Assembly (NCBI RefSeq): GCF_019931215.1
Contig: NZ_JAIOUB010000002.1
Span: forward strand, 62,001-126,000
DNA length: 64,000 nt
Direction of reading: 5' to 3'
Source of the DNA: Alcanivorax limicola
GTDB lineage: Bacteria > Pseudomonadota > Gammaproteobacteria > Pseudomonadales > Alcanivoracaceae
The number at the start of each line of letters is the position of its first letter. Position 1 is the stretch's first letter. This document shows positions 35,201-42,908 of the stretch, one piece after another. The notes beneath the pieces are model-generated. The model searched no databases and had not been told where the DNA came from. It saw only the letters and a list, made by a program, of their open reading frames with translations. Both the position numbers and the translations under genes were made by a program.

Positions 35201-35384
35201 GATGCTGAGCCTGATTGATGCCATGGACGATCTCGGTGGCGTCAGCAATATGGACAACTGGACGGTCAACATGGACAACGATGCTATCGGGCATCGGGCC
35301 ATCGGCCTCGCCAGCCTGCGCCTGACACATTGGCAGAATCGCCCGACATTCCAGCAGATCGTGGAATTCCGCGAACGCCGCTAG
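32253..35384 (+). CDS. Penicillin acylase-family lipoprotein (Ntn hydrolase)
   Basis: A 1043-residue precursor. The lipobox SLAAC20 is followed by a flexible Gly/Pro/Asn/Asp linker (GNPGNPGN repeats) and then the acylase alpha chain (about 160-520; VDIKRDDFGVPHIYGEHRTDALFGMGYVTAEDRLF). The beta chain should start at S525 after autocleavage (TM/SNALLINGEHTASGHPLAVFGPQTSY), and GRGPDFAWSATSGNSD carries the oxyanion-side Asn. At over 1000 residues it is longer than usual acylases, with a Cys-containing insertion near 330-460. Family members cut amide bonds of penicillins or acyl-homoserine lactones; the substrate here is unknown. Confidence 0.88.
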   Translation: MIKRATTLFALAAAISLAACGGSSGGNLGNTPGGEDPRDPGNPGNPGNRTPVPVTQPFADYGTVMNILPPGQDDNGGVSNLLQDVPGLGDLLGGLLDDGLSQLGLLPALFREPHFDDQLDMYENLAFSPAGLTDDELVNYFKDAPMLAPDAGNWTRELTVAEGDYRVDIKRDDFGVPHIYGEHRTDALFGMGYVTAEDRLFLLDVLRRAGRGQLSKFLGPADFSFDNDIARNAPYREIDLSSQIAGVASKLGDDGAQILVDAEAFVAGLNKYVDLARQGLLEVPIEYVGLGVNLEPFVREDVVAIATLIQGIFAGGGGAEHRNVLLLQELLAQTNDPRVACDLWRDLRHANDPEASVTTVRRFATQSPAAIDENACPLEPAFAGRFPAAVMFDEGSFQAQNPLLTEPCGRPGQVMCPGADGAIPALPGTGVINVIIDGTLNLLRGLLSLAVVDSAPRDGMLASVGSWYDATLERFGLRDAPEAPAALAARDGLSTEQLRELTRERVIGTLASLDGLRDGFPNTMSNALLINGEHTASGHPLAVFGPQTSYFVPQLLLEMSVHGGDLNTRGMTFTGLPYVVIGRGPDFAWSATSGNSDLTDVRVLRLCTPNGSSDPQGGYLFKGQCKPFDVINDTWAAKWNLAVPMDDPTSVGQNIKVTRNVIRSDDYGPVLGFATVNGQPVALARQRTTYFAELDTALPFVRATRNDVFDAQSFREVFSATTGSFNWFYADKDDISFIHTGLYPRRASGVHPELPSWGDGSADWTGFLTLEDMPNDTNPARGYLASWNNRPAKDWWSADDNASYQLVHRNDMLDVRLEQLVSEGNITLARLTEAMGDAAVVDLRGQEILPAAINLLRQGSVSGDIDTALNLLAEWNANGAFRRDRNNDGRYDEENAVALMDAWYTRMIERLLPQVTALENTPGGNLAPVGRDNAPGDMGSAYQSGYYGYLRRTLDMAAGTSEVSYRALRCADSESSADCRSALMLSLIDAMDDLGGVSNMDNWTVNMDNDAIGHRAIGLASLRLTHWQNRPTFQQIVEFRERR

Positions 35385-35416
35385 GGAACCTCTGCGTCGT
35401 CTTTTTACCAATCATT

Positions 35417-35446
35417 ACGGCTGTGAACGCACCGCGTCACAGCCGT
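35417..35446. terminator. Hairpin after the acylase gene
   Basis: Perfect 10-bp inverted repeat ACGGCTGTGA / TCACAGCCGT with a 10-base loop, 33 bases past the acylase stop. No T tract follows, so it is terminator-like only. Confidence 0.45.
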
Positions 35447-35527
35447 CGAGGTACTGTTACGGATATTCTTTCCTCATCAGGCATGTGATGAACACTGCGT
35501 GCCAAATACTGAAGGGAGAGTGGCAAC

Positions 35528-36748
35528 ATGGACCGGCTTGGCATCCTCGTCCTGACACTGGGCGGCATCGCAGCCACCACACTGCTGGGCGGACTCAGCG
35601 GATGCGGCGATAACAAGACCACGGCTGTCACCGGGGCAGTCTCCAGCAATGCACCAGACCACCGGCGTACCTCGGACTACCATGATTTCGTTGTCGAAGT
35701 CCTTGCATCCGGGCTGGATCATCCCTGGTCGATCGCTTTCTTGCCGAATGGCGACAAGCTGATCACGGAACGTTCCGGGCAGTTGCGTCGCATGCGCGGC
35801 GGTACCTTGCTGGGCAAGCCCCTGTCTGGCGTCCCGACGGTGGTCGCAGAAAATCAGGGGGGCCTCATGGAGGTCACCTTGCATCCGGATTTTGACAATA
35901 ACCGCATGCTTTACCTCAGCTATGCCAAGGCCTGCGATCAGGGCGGCGCCACCACTGCCGTTGGGCGCGGCACGCTCAACGATGAGGGCATTAACGACTT
36001 CCAGGACATTTTTGTGGCAGACGCCTGCGCCACGGGCGGTCGCCACCACGCGGGCAAGCTGTTGTTTGATCGCGCAGGCTACCTGTTTGTCACCGTCGGC
36101 GATCGCGGTCAGGATGCCCGTGCTCAGGACCCGTCAGACCATGTCGGTGTCACCCTGCGGCTGCATGACGATGGCAGCATCCCGGACGACAATCCCTTTG
36201 TCGGCGATGCGCAGAAAGCGGATGCGATATGGAGCTACGGCCATCGCAATGCGCAGGGCATGGCGCTGCACCCGGACACTGGCGAGGTGTGGCAGCATGA
36301 GCACGGCCCCAGAGGCGGTGACGAAATCAACCTGATTTTCCCCGGCCTCAACTATGGCTGGCCGACCATCACCCACGGTGTCGAGTACAGCGGCGCGCAT
36401 ATCGGCCCCGATGAAAAAGACGGCCTGGTGTCGCCGCTCAAGCACTGGACACCATCCATCGCGCCTTCCGGCATGGCGTTCTACGATGGCGAGGCGTTCC
36501 CGGACTGGCGCGGCGACATATTCGTTGGCGCCCTGGCCGGCGAGCACATTGCGCGGGTGCGTTTTGAAGGCACCGTTGACAGCGCCGCGCCCGGCGACCT
36601 CCGCGAGGGGGGCATCCGAGAGGTGGAGGAAGAGCGCCTGCTGGAAGAAACCGGCCTGCGCTTCCGCGATGTGCGCACCGGCCCGGACGGGCTGATCTAC
36701 CTGCTGACCGACAGCAGTAACGGCAAGCTGCTGCGCATCAGCCCCTGA
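35528..36748 (+). CDS. PQQ-dependent aldose sugar dehydrogenase (YliI-like), lipoprotein
   Basis: A 406-residue six-bladed propeller of the soluble glucose/sorbosone dehydrogenase family. Lipobox LSGC26 after the signal segment predicts membrane anchoring in the periplasm. Hallmarks: LDHPWSIAFLPNGDKLITERSGQL, NQGGLMEVTLHPDF, RHHAGKLLFDRAGYLFVTVGDRG with the catalytic His, SYGHRNAQGMALHP, EHGPRGGDEINLI and GLNYGWPTITHG. It oxidises aldose sugars to lactones, passing electrons through PQQ to the respiratory chain. No PQQ synthesis genes are in the window. A palindrome spans its stop codon. Confidence 0.92.
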   Translation: MDRLGILVLTLGGIAATTLLGGLSGCGDNKTTAVTGAVSSNAPDHRRTSDYHDFVVEVLASGLDHPWSIAFLPNGDKLITERSGQLRRMRGGTLLGKPLSGVPTVVAENQGGLMEVTLHPDFDNNRMLYLSYAKACDQGGATTAVGRGTLNDEGINDFQDIFVADACATGGRHHAGKLLFDRAGYLFVTVGDRGQDARAQDPSDHVGVTLRLHDDGSIPDDNPFVGDAQKADAIWSYGHRNAQGMALHPDTGEVWQHEHGPRGGDEINLIFPGLNYGWPTITHGVEYSGAHIGPDEKDGLVSPLKHWTPSIAPSGMAFYDGEAFPDWRGDIFVGALAGEHIARVRFEGTVDSAAPGDLREGGIREVEEERLLEETGLRFRDVRTGPDGLIYLLTDSSNGKLLRISP

Positions 36749-36757
36749 TCAGGGGCT
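36740..36757. terminator. 18-bp palindrome over the sugar dehydrogenase stop codon
   Basis: AGCCCCTGATCAGGGGCT is fully self-complementary and includes the TGA stop. It sits in the 18-base gap between two convergent genes and could act as a bidirectional terminator hairpin, though without T tracts. Confidence 0.45.
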
Positions 36758-36766
36758 GATTGCTGG

Positions 36767-37072
36767 CTATCTGGTGCGATCCTCACCGCACTCACCCGGC
36801 GTGTAGTACACCACCGCAGGCTGCGCACAGGCCTGGCAACTGTTGCCGAAAGGCCCCACCTCCACCGCAGCGGCATCAAGACCGCATACCGGATCGTAAA
36901 TCATCGGGCAGGCCACCTGCTCCGGTGGCACATCCGGCCGCTCACCGCATGCGCGAGCCCCATCGGGCAGTATCACATCGCTGCCCTGGCACGCGACCAG
37001 CAACCCCGCGCCGGCAAGCAACCCGGCAAACAGGCTCGCGCGACGCGCTCGCTCTATCGCTTTGCCCATCAT
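36767..37072 (-). CDS. Kazal-type protease-inhibitor-like lipoprotein
   Basis: A 101-residue lipoprotein: signal segment, lipobox LLVAC28, then a Cys-rich domain with C-P-M-I-Y-D-P-V-C-G-L-D, F-G-N-S-C-Q-A-C and Y-T-P-G-E-C in the order and spacing of a Kazal inhibitor (CPxxYxPVCG...YxNxC...C). I start at 37072 (MM), after AAGAG; the open frame begins at 37117 but its first 15 codons are made of the tandem array. A surface-anchored inhibitor could protect the cell from its own or foreign serine proteases; a secreted subtilase lies about 8 kb away. Inhibitory activity is inferred. Confidence 0.75.
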   Translation of the reverse strand: MMGKAIERARRASLFAGLLAGAGLLVACQGSDVILPDGARACGERPDVPPEQVACPMIYDPVCGLDAAAVEVGPFGNSCQACAQPAVVYYTPGECGEDRTR

Positions 37073-37078
37073 GGCGCT

Positions 37079-37123
37079 CTTGTTCAATGCTTGCTTGTTC
37101 AATGGCTGCTTGTTCAATGCTTG
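37079..37123. repeat. Imperfect tandem array, period 15, three units plus remnant
   Basis: Units CTTGTTCAATGCTTG, CTTGTTCAATGGCTG and CTTGTTCAATGCTTG, with a fourth partial copy (CCTGTTCAATAC) up to about 37139. It lies directly upstream of the Kazal lipoprotein start. Confidence 0.9.
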
Positions 37124-37342
37124 GGCTCCTGTTCAATACCTGTTCCACAGATGTCGTCTCGGACACCATCATCGCGACAAATTTGCTCCCGTGAAAGCCC
37201 CTTCACATTCCCCCGCTGTCTGAGCAAGTAAACTGCGAAGCGGCTACCATAATGAGGCTTCAGCCTCGCCTGCCGCCACGCCTGATGTCCTCACGAAACA
37301 TGCGGGTATCGCAACACTGCAGAGAAAGAGACGGGGGATCGT

Positions 37343-38731
37343 ATGCGTTTCATCAAGGGGTTGGCACTGGCAACAACCGTTGCCTTTGCGCCATGGCTTG
37401 TCGGCTGCCAGAAGGAGCCCGCTCTGAGTCCCGCCTTGCAGGCCATCAAGGACAGCGGCACGCTGGTGGTGCTGACCCGCAATGCGCCCACCACCCATTT
37501 CATTGATCGTGATGATCAGCCCATCGGTTTCGAGCATGATCTGGTGAAAGATTTTGCCAACACGCTCGGCGTTGATGTGGAGTTCCGTCTGCGCCACACC
37601 ATCACCGAGATCCAGAATGAACTCGATGCGGGCACCGCGCATCTGGCCGCCGCCGGGCTGACACGCCTGGAAAGCCGCACGGAAAATTTCAGTTTCGGCC
37701 CCGGTTATTATGAAGTGCAGCAGCAGGTTGTCTGCCACCGCGCCGGCGCCCAACCGCGCTCACTCGAGGACCTGGTCGGCTTGTCTCTGCAGGTGATCGG
37801 CGGTTCGAGCTACGAGGAACGACTGACGCAGCTCCGCGATACCGAATACCCCGAGCTGACCTGGGACGCCGACCCGTCTCTCTCCACAGAGCTGATTCTG
37901 CAAAAAGTCTGGGAGAAGCAAATCGATTGCACCATTGCCGACTCCAATATCGTCGCCATCAACCGCCGTTATTTTCCCGAGCTGAGTGTCATGTTCCCAC
38001 TCAACGAACCGGAAGAGCTGGCCTGGCTGTTACCCAAAGGAGCAGACGAGCTCGGGCAGGCGTTGCATGCCTGGTATGAGGAGGCCAATGCCGCGGCGCG
38101 CATTACGCTGATCGCTGCACGGTATTATGCCCACGTGGAAATATTCGACTACGTGGATACTGCGCGTTTTATTCGGCGCATTGACGAGCGTCTGCCGGCA
38201 TATCAGGCATTGTTTGAACACGCGGGCGAAAAATATGGCTTCGATTGGCGCCTGCTGGCTGCCCAGGCTTACCAGGAGTCTCACTGGAGCCCGACGGCGC
38301 GCAGCCCGACAGGGGTACGCGGCATGATGATGCTGACCCTCCGCACCGCCGGCGAACTCGGCGTCGACAATCGGCTGGACCCCGCACAGAGCATTGACGG
38401 CGGTGCGCGCTATCTCGCCAACCTGCGTTCCCGCTTGTCGGAGAGCATCACGGAACCGGATCGCACCTGGATTGCACTGGCGGCCTATAACGTCGGCATG
38501 GGCCACATTCATGACGCCCGGGCGCTGGCAGCACACAAGGGCAAAAATCCGGACAGCTGGCTGGACTTGCGAGAGGTACTGCCGCGCCTGTCACAACCGG
38601 ACTATTACCGCCACCTGCGTTATGGCTATGCGCGAGGCAGCGAGCCGGTGCATTACTTGCGCCGCATCCGCAATTATGAGGACATTCTCGGCAAACAGCT
38701 GACCCTCCGCGAAGAAGGCGGCACCCCCTGA
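37343..38731 (+). CDS. mltF: Membrane-bound lytic murein transglycosylase F
   Basis: A 462-residue MltF. N-terminal signal with lipobox LVGC22, a periplasmic solute-binding-like regulatory domain (about 28-265; GTLVVLTRNAPTTHF, PIGFEHDLVKDFANTLGV) and a C-terminal SLT domain (about 280-450) with catalytic E312 in AAQAYQESHWSPTARSPTGVRGMMMLT and AYNVGMGHIHDAR. It cleaves peptidoglycan glycan strands to 1,6-anhydromuropeptides during wall remodelling. Length agrees with MltF from other gammaproteobacteria. It is often found beside purL; here it stands alone. Confidence 0.94.
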   Translation: MRFIKGLALATTVAFAPWLVGCQKEPALSPALQAIKDSGTLVVLTRNAPTTHFIDRDDQPIGFEHDLVKDFANTLGVDVEFRLRHTITEIQNELDAGTAHLAAAGLTRLESRTENFSFGPGYYEVQQQVVCHRAGAQPRSLEDLVGLSLQVIGGSSYEERLTQLRDTEYPELTWDADPSLSTELILQKVWEKQIDCTIADSNIVAINRRYFPELSVMFPLNEPEELAWLLPKGADELGQALHAWYEEANAAARITLIAARYYAHVEIFDYVDTARFIRRIDERLPAYQALFEHAGEKYGFDWRLLAAQAYQESHWSPTARSPTGVRGMMMLTLRTAGELGVDNRLDPAQSIDGGARYLANLRSRLSESITEPDRTWIALAAYNVGMGHIHDARALAAHKGKNPDSWLDLREVLPRLSQPDYYRHLRYGYARGSEPVHYLRRIRNYEDILGKQLTLREEGGTP

Positions 38732-38955
38732 ACAGTGAACAGGTCGTGCCGCGGCCGTAATGGCAGATTGCCACTATAAAAACGGCATAATGGCACCATT
38801 ACGGCACCTCTTCAGGAAAGTTATTTCAATGCTGCTTTTCGAAAATATTAATACTGGAAAACATTACATATTTCCCACACGGGAAATAGCGACAAGCCAT
38901 TATGAATAAGGCATGCTGAACCGGATGTTCACACGTCTCTGACAGCGGTCTTGCC
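38732..38955. promoter_or_regulatory. AT-rich spacer with inverted repeats upstream of an orphan gene
   Basis: After mltF comes an unusually AT-rich 224-bp spacer. It holds GTAATGG and CCATTAC about 35 bases apart, and a perfect 7-bp inverted repeat ATTTCCC/GGGAAAT with a four-base spacer at 38870-38887, the size of a regulator operator. AT-rich stretches at 38780-38870 would suit promoters. No gene is seen. Confidence 0.45.
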
Positions 38956-39357
38956 ATGCACAACTACAACTCGTCACAGGACGCTTCGCGGAATCTCTCA
39001 CCAGGCGCCCTGCCCCGTTCAGCCCCGGGCAGCACCGTCGGGCAGGTTGCCGAGGACGGCAGCCGTTACCGTAACGCGCGTGACAGTGCGGCCATCCTCA
39101 ATGACTGGCTTGACCGCCATGCCGTTGCCATCGACATGAACGGCGAGACTGTGACCTCCCTGTTTCTGGCCGACGACGTCGTGGGCTACCGCATTGAAGG
39201 CATGCTGATCAGTGCCCGCAGCAGTGATGGTGTTGTGCTGCGTATGGCGCGGCGCTTGTCCTGCTCCCACCATCTGGGCGACAACGGCATCGCGCTGCTG
39301 CAGCAGGCACTGAACACGCTGCGCGAGGAGCTTCGAGAGCAGCCTCAGCAGCTCTGA
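38956..39357 (+). CDS. Hypothetical protein, unrecognised
   Basis: A 133-residue cytoplasmic protein without signal or membrane segment. The first 45 residues are polar and probably disordered (Asn, Ser, Gly, Arg rich); the rest (about 46-125) has a compact alpha/beta pattern: AAILNDWLDRHAVAIDMNGETVTSLFL, VGYRIEGMLISARSSDGVVLRMARRLSCS and a C-terminal helix ALLQQALNTLREELREQ. I do not recognise a family. It is preceded by an AT-rich spacer with an inverted repeat and is convergent with the sodium channel gene. Confidence 0.6.
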   Translation: MHNYNSSQDASRNLSPGALPRSAPGSTVGQVAEDGSRYRNARDSAAILNDWLDRHAVAIDMNGETVTSLFLADDVVGYRIEGMLISARSSDGVVLRMARRLSCSHHLGDNGIALLQQALNTLREELREQPQQL

Positions 39358-39379
39358 GTCCGGCTGGGCAGCCCCCCCT

Positions 39380-40225
39380 TTATCCGATATTGTCTTTGCC
39401 GCTGTCCTCCAGCGCTTTCAGTTTCTCCAGCTTTAAGTCCACCGCACGCAATAGTTCAAGCATCTCCTGACGTTCGTCGTGGGCAATCCTGTTGGCCGCC
39501 TCCCGCTCTGCGCGCTGCTCGCTCTCATGCACTTCCTGCGTAGCGCTGACGATAATGGCAATAAACAGGTTCAGCACCATGAAGCTGGAAATCAGGATAA
39601 AGGGAACAAAGAAGATCCAGGCGTAGGGATATATCTCCATCACCGGCCGGGCAATGCCCATCGACCAGCTCTCCAGCGTCATGATCTGGAACAGGCTGTA
39701 GATGCTCGCGCCAAGCGTGCCAAACCAGTCCGGGAAGCTCTGTCCGAACAGCTCGGTGCCCATCACCCCGAAGATATAAAACATCATCAGCAACAGCGCG
39801 GCAGTCCAGCCAATGCCAGGCAGGGAGTGCATCAGCGATTCCACCAGCATGCGCAAGCGCTTCACGGCAGACAGCAAACGCAATACCCGTAGAATCCGCA
39901 GGCTGCGCAGAATCGCCAGCGGCCCGGATGTGGGCGCCAGGGAAATTGCCACAATAAGGAAATCGAACACATTCCAGCCGGAACGGAAGAAGCGCGGCCC
40001 GAATGCCACAAGCTTGATCAGGATTTCCGCGACAAATACCGCGAGGATGCCCTGGTTCAACAACTGCAACACCCCGCCTGCCGCCTCCCGGGCGCCCGCA
40101 GAGGTCTCCACCCCCAGAACGATGGCGTTGAGGATGATCAGGCCGGTGATGAAATGACGCACAGCAGCGGATTCAACCCACTCCCCCAGGCGCGTGCGCC
40201 GGTTGCCCAGTGCCAGTGTGTTCAT
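39380..40225 (-). CDS. Bacterial voltage-gated sodium channel (NaChBac/BacNav type)
   Basis: A 281-residue one-domain channel with six membrane helices, expected to work as a tetramer. The S4 voltage sensor has Arg at 107, 110, 113 and 116 followed by K122-R123. The selectivity filter T183-L-E-S-W-S188 matches NaChBac TLESWAS, meaning Na+ selectivity. S6 (VPFILISSFMVLNLFIAIIVSATQ) is followed by a long charged coiled coil (ESEQRAEREAANRIAHDERQEMLELLRAVDLKLEKLKALE) that would assemble the tetramer. BacNav channels from Alcanivorax borkumensis have been studied, consistent with the lineage suggested here. Confidence 0.94.
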   Translation of the reverse strand: MNTLALGNRRTRLGEWVESAAVRHFITGLIILNAIVLGVETSAGAREAAGGVLQLLNQGILAVFVAEILIKLVAFGPRFFRSGWNVFDFLIVAISLAPTSGPLAILRSLRILRVLRLLSAVKRLRMLVESLMHSLPGIGWTAALLLMMFYIFGVMGTELFGQSFPDWFGTLGASIYSLFQIMTLESWSMGIARPVMEIYPYAWIFFVPFILISSFMVLNLFIAIIVSATQEVHESEQRAEREAANRIAHDERQEMLELLRAVDLKLEKLKALEDSGKDNIG

Positions 40226-40331
40226 GATGCGATACCTCGTGGCTTGCCGTCAGCGGCGCAGTATAGCGAACGGCGCCCGTCCCGCCATCAGGACCGGGCA
40301 CTGCGAAGTATACATTTTTAGGCGATTTGTC

Positions 40332-40349
40332 ATCCCCTTTCCAGGGGAT
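40332..40349. promoter_or_regulatory. Inverted repeat between divergent sodium channel and small-protein genes
   Basis: ATCCCCT and AGGGGAT, perfectly complementary 7-base arms with a four-base spacer (TTCC), lie in the 201-bp divergent spacer. They could be an operator or a leader hairpin of the small plus-strand gene. Confidence 0.4.
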
Positions 40350-40426
40350 AGGCAGCCGGGCCACGACGGGGGAAACTGGATTCTCGCGCATCAGATGCCC
40401 CGTCCATCAGCCTGGAGAGCCTTCCC

Positions 40427-40663
40427 ATGACACGTCTGCTACTGATGATCTGCCTGTTTGCCGTGACTGCCGTGGGTCACGCGCAGGGCAAGGATACGGA
40501 TAACGAGCGGTCCGCTGTGCCCGGCAGCAGCCAGGCCCAGGAGCGCGCGGATCGCCAGCGTGACCGCCAGCAGCGCCGCACGGATCAGCGTGTGACCAGG
40601 GAAACCGACGAGGCCGCCGACCGCGCCGTGGATCGCGCACTCAACCGCGTCTTCAAGCGCTGA
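40427..40663 (+). CDS. Small secreted, highly charged hypothetical protein
   Basis: A 78-residue product with a clear signal peptide (MTRLLLMICLFAVTAVGHA-Q), leaving a mature part of about 59 residues almost entirely of Arg, Asp, Glu, Gln and Ala (RADRQRDRQQRRTDQRVTRE and DEAADRAVDRALNR). This predicts a soluble or disordered charged helix in the periplasm. GGAGAG stands ahead of the ATG. No family recognised. It is divergent from the sodium channel and convergent with the kinase gene. Confidence 0.6.
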   Translation: MTRLLLMICLFAVTAVGHAQGKDTDNERSAVPGSSQAQERADRQRDRQQRRTDQRVTRETDEAADRAVDRALNRVFKR

Positions 40664-40678
40664 GGCCCGGGCACGCTG

Positions 40679-42877
40679 TCACAAAGCGCCCGAGCTCGAC
40701 ACAGCACCCGAAAGCGGCACCGTAGCGCTCAGGCGCGCTGATCCGCCTGCCAGATGGAAAAAGAAGGTGCCGCCGAGCTCCTCGGCGCGGGTGCGCATAT
40801 GATGCAGACCGCGCCCTGCCAGGACGTGCTGTTCGGCTGCGCGCTCACCAACGCCATCGTTACCGATGGCAATAGACAGCCCGGAAGCGTCACCGGAGAG
40901 GGTGATGGTGATGACGGCCGGCCGGGCGTGACGGAACGCATTGGTCAGGCCCTCTGCCAGGATGCGGCCGATATTGATGCTCTGGCGCACTGACATCGTG
41001 GCGCCGTTGGCCCGCACCTTTTGTTGCCAGTCCAGTCGCACCCCCATTTCCTGGCAGCGGGCCTGACAATCGGCTTGCCAATCCTCAAGACAATCGCTGA
41101 TACGGCGGTCAGCACCCTGGTCCAGGGCCTGCAACGCTTCCCGCAGGGACTGCAGCGCATTACGCGCCAGCTGTTCCTGATAAGCATCCGGCGCGTTGCG
41201 CAGCAGGCTGAGGATGCGCCCTCCGACATCGTCATGCAGATCCCGCGCGATGCGCTGCCGTTCAGCATCCGCGCCAAGTTCACGCGCCTGCACCGCATCG
41301 ATGGCCTTCCCGGTCAGTTCGCGCAACAGCGTTGCCGTGCGCAGATCATTGCGCGTAAACAAGCGCCCGCCATCATCCGGATACTCCAGCACCAGATCCG
41401 GCTTGTCGCTGCGCAGTGCCTTGACGTACAGGCGCGCACCATCCTCGGAGGCGGCAATGTCCGGCGCGGCATCCACTGCTGCACGCTGGGTCATATGCAG
41501 TGGCCGGAAGGTACTGCGCAACAGCCCGGGCCAGGCGGCATGGATACTCGCCTCACTGTCCGCCGCAAACAGATTGTTCACCAGCTGGGGCAACGAATTT
41601 TCCAGCGTCGGTGCATCACGACGGCCCAGCAGGTGCATCAACCCCATGCGCAAGGGGAAGTAGATCCAGCCGGCAATCGCCAACGACAACAGCAGTGCAT
41701 AGGCGCCCGCCATGCCAATCACGAAGACCAGCAATCCGTCCAGCACCAACACCAGCACCCCGCCCAGGAACCATTGCCAGGTACCGAACCACCAGCGCTC
41801 CAGGTGGAACAACCTGTAGCGACGCAGGCCGGCCGCCAGCCCGAGGTACAACACCAGCACCGCCGACAGGCTGATCGCCAGCGGCACCATGCGCGTACCG
41901 CCCACGGCGGGCGGAAACATGATCAGGGCGACCAGCAGAAATGTGCCGACAAAGATCGACAGGACACACCACTTCAGCGCAGCGCGATCCAGCGGCCGCC
42001 CGCGTGTCGCACGCCACTGAAAGCCCATGATGGTGACACCACACGCGAAGCCCAGCAGAATAACCCCGTAGATGGTGTACTGCGGCCCCGGCCCTACCTG
42101 AAACTGATCCGCCAGCCAGGCCAGTATGGCCAGGCTGACTGCGATTATCGGGGCGGGCTGGGGGCCCAGCCTGCGCGGATATACCCAGAACAATGTCGCC
42201 AGTGTGGCGGCGACCATCAGCACCGCAATATGGTTTACCGACATCAGAAACGCCAGGGTGCTGCCATACAGTGCCAGCTCACGCCCGCCATAAGTCGCCA
42301 ACGTCAACGTGGTCAGAAACAACGCCACACCGGAGAGGGCAAACAGTCGCGTCGCCACATCCGTCGGCCGATACACCCAGATGCCCAGCACCACCAGCAG
42401 CGCCACCCAGCCGTACAGCGCATGGATAACCGTGTAGGTCATCGCCGGCGTCCACAACGGCAGACTCGTTTCCAGCGCGATGCGCCGCCCGTCGTCGGCC
42501 ACCACCGTCACACGCCCCTGATCCAGAGCCCGACGCAGTTGCTGCTGCTCGGCAAGGAAGCGGTTATACGCCGCGTAATCAAGCAGGTCGGGATCTTCGA
42601 TCAGAATGTCGGGGCGCAGCGGGATATCCCCTTTGGCGGATGACATCGCGATCAGCACCGTGCCCGGCGCGATACGCCCTGCATTGGGTCCGTGCTCTGC
42701 CACTGCGGTCACCCGGATACCCAGTGCCGCATCGGTTTTTTCCAGCGTCAGCCCCAACGAGGGCGTGGTCGCCACCACCATGAAACATGCCAGCGTCACC
42801 AGCAGCGCCACACCGCTCAACAGCAGCAACAATTTTCGCGGCGGCAACGCCGCCAGCCAGTCGAAATGGCTTTTCAT
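40679..42877 (-). CDS. Membrane sensor histidine kinase with PDZ-like sensor segment (HisKA_3), second paralogue
   Basis: A 732-residue kinase paralogous to the gene upstream of it. After the first membrane helix (about 15-36) comes an extracytoplasmic segment (about 42-145) that looks PDZ-like (GIRVTAVAEHGPNAGRIAPGTVLIAM), then about eight membrane helices (about 150-400), a linker, and a NarX-type kinase core with H548 in RIARDLHDDVGGRILSLLR. The HATPase has GLTNAFRHARP and LAGRGLHHMRTRAEELGGTF. The likely partner is the NarL-type regulator at the head of the operon. A short tandem array precedes its start. Confidence 0.88.
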   Translation of the reverse strand: MKSHFDWLAALPPRKLLLLLSGVALLVTLACFMVVATTPSLGLTLEKTDAALGIRVTAVAEHGPNAGRIAPGTVLIAMSSAKGDIPLRPDILIEDPDLLDYAAYNRFLAEQQQLRRALDQGRVTVVADDGRRIALETSLPLWTPAMTYTVIHALYGWVALLVVLGIWVYRPTDVATRLFALSGVALFLTTLTLATYGGRELALYGSTLAFLMSVNHIAVLMVAATLATLFWVYPRRLGPQPAPIIAVSLAILAWLADQFQVGPGPQYTIYGVILLGFACGVTIMGFQWRATRGRPLDRAALKWCVLSIFVGTFLLVALIMFPPAVGGTRMVPLAISLSAVLVLYLGLAAGLRRYRLFHLERWWFGTWQWFLGGVLVLVLDGLLVFVIGMAGAYALLLSLAIAGWIYFPLRMGLMHLLGRRDAPTLENSLPQLVNNLFAADSEASIHAAWPGLLRSTFRPLHMTQRAAVDAAPDIAASEDGARLYVKALRSDKPDLVLEYPDDGGRLFTRNDLRTATLLRELTGKAIDAVQARELGADAERQRIARDLHDDVGGRILSLLRNAPDAYQEQLARNALQSLREALQALDQGADRRISDCLEDWQADCQARCQEMGVRLDWQQKVRANGATMSVRQSINIGRILAEGLTNAFRHARPAVITITLSGDASGLSIAIGNDGVGERAAEQHVLAGRGLHHMRTRAEELGGTFFFHLAGGSARLSATVPLSGAVSSSGAL

Positions 42878-42908
42878 CGGTTCGTCATGTCAGTCTCATC
42901 CCGTTCAC

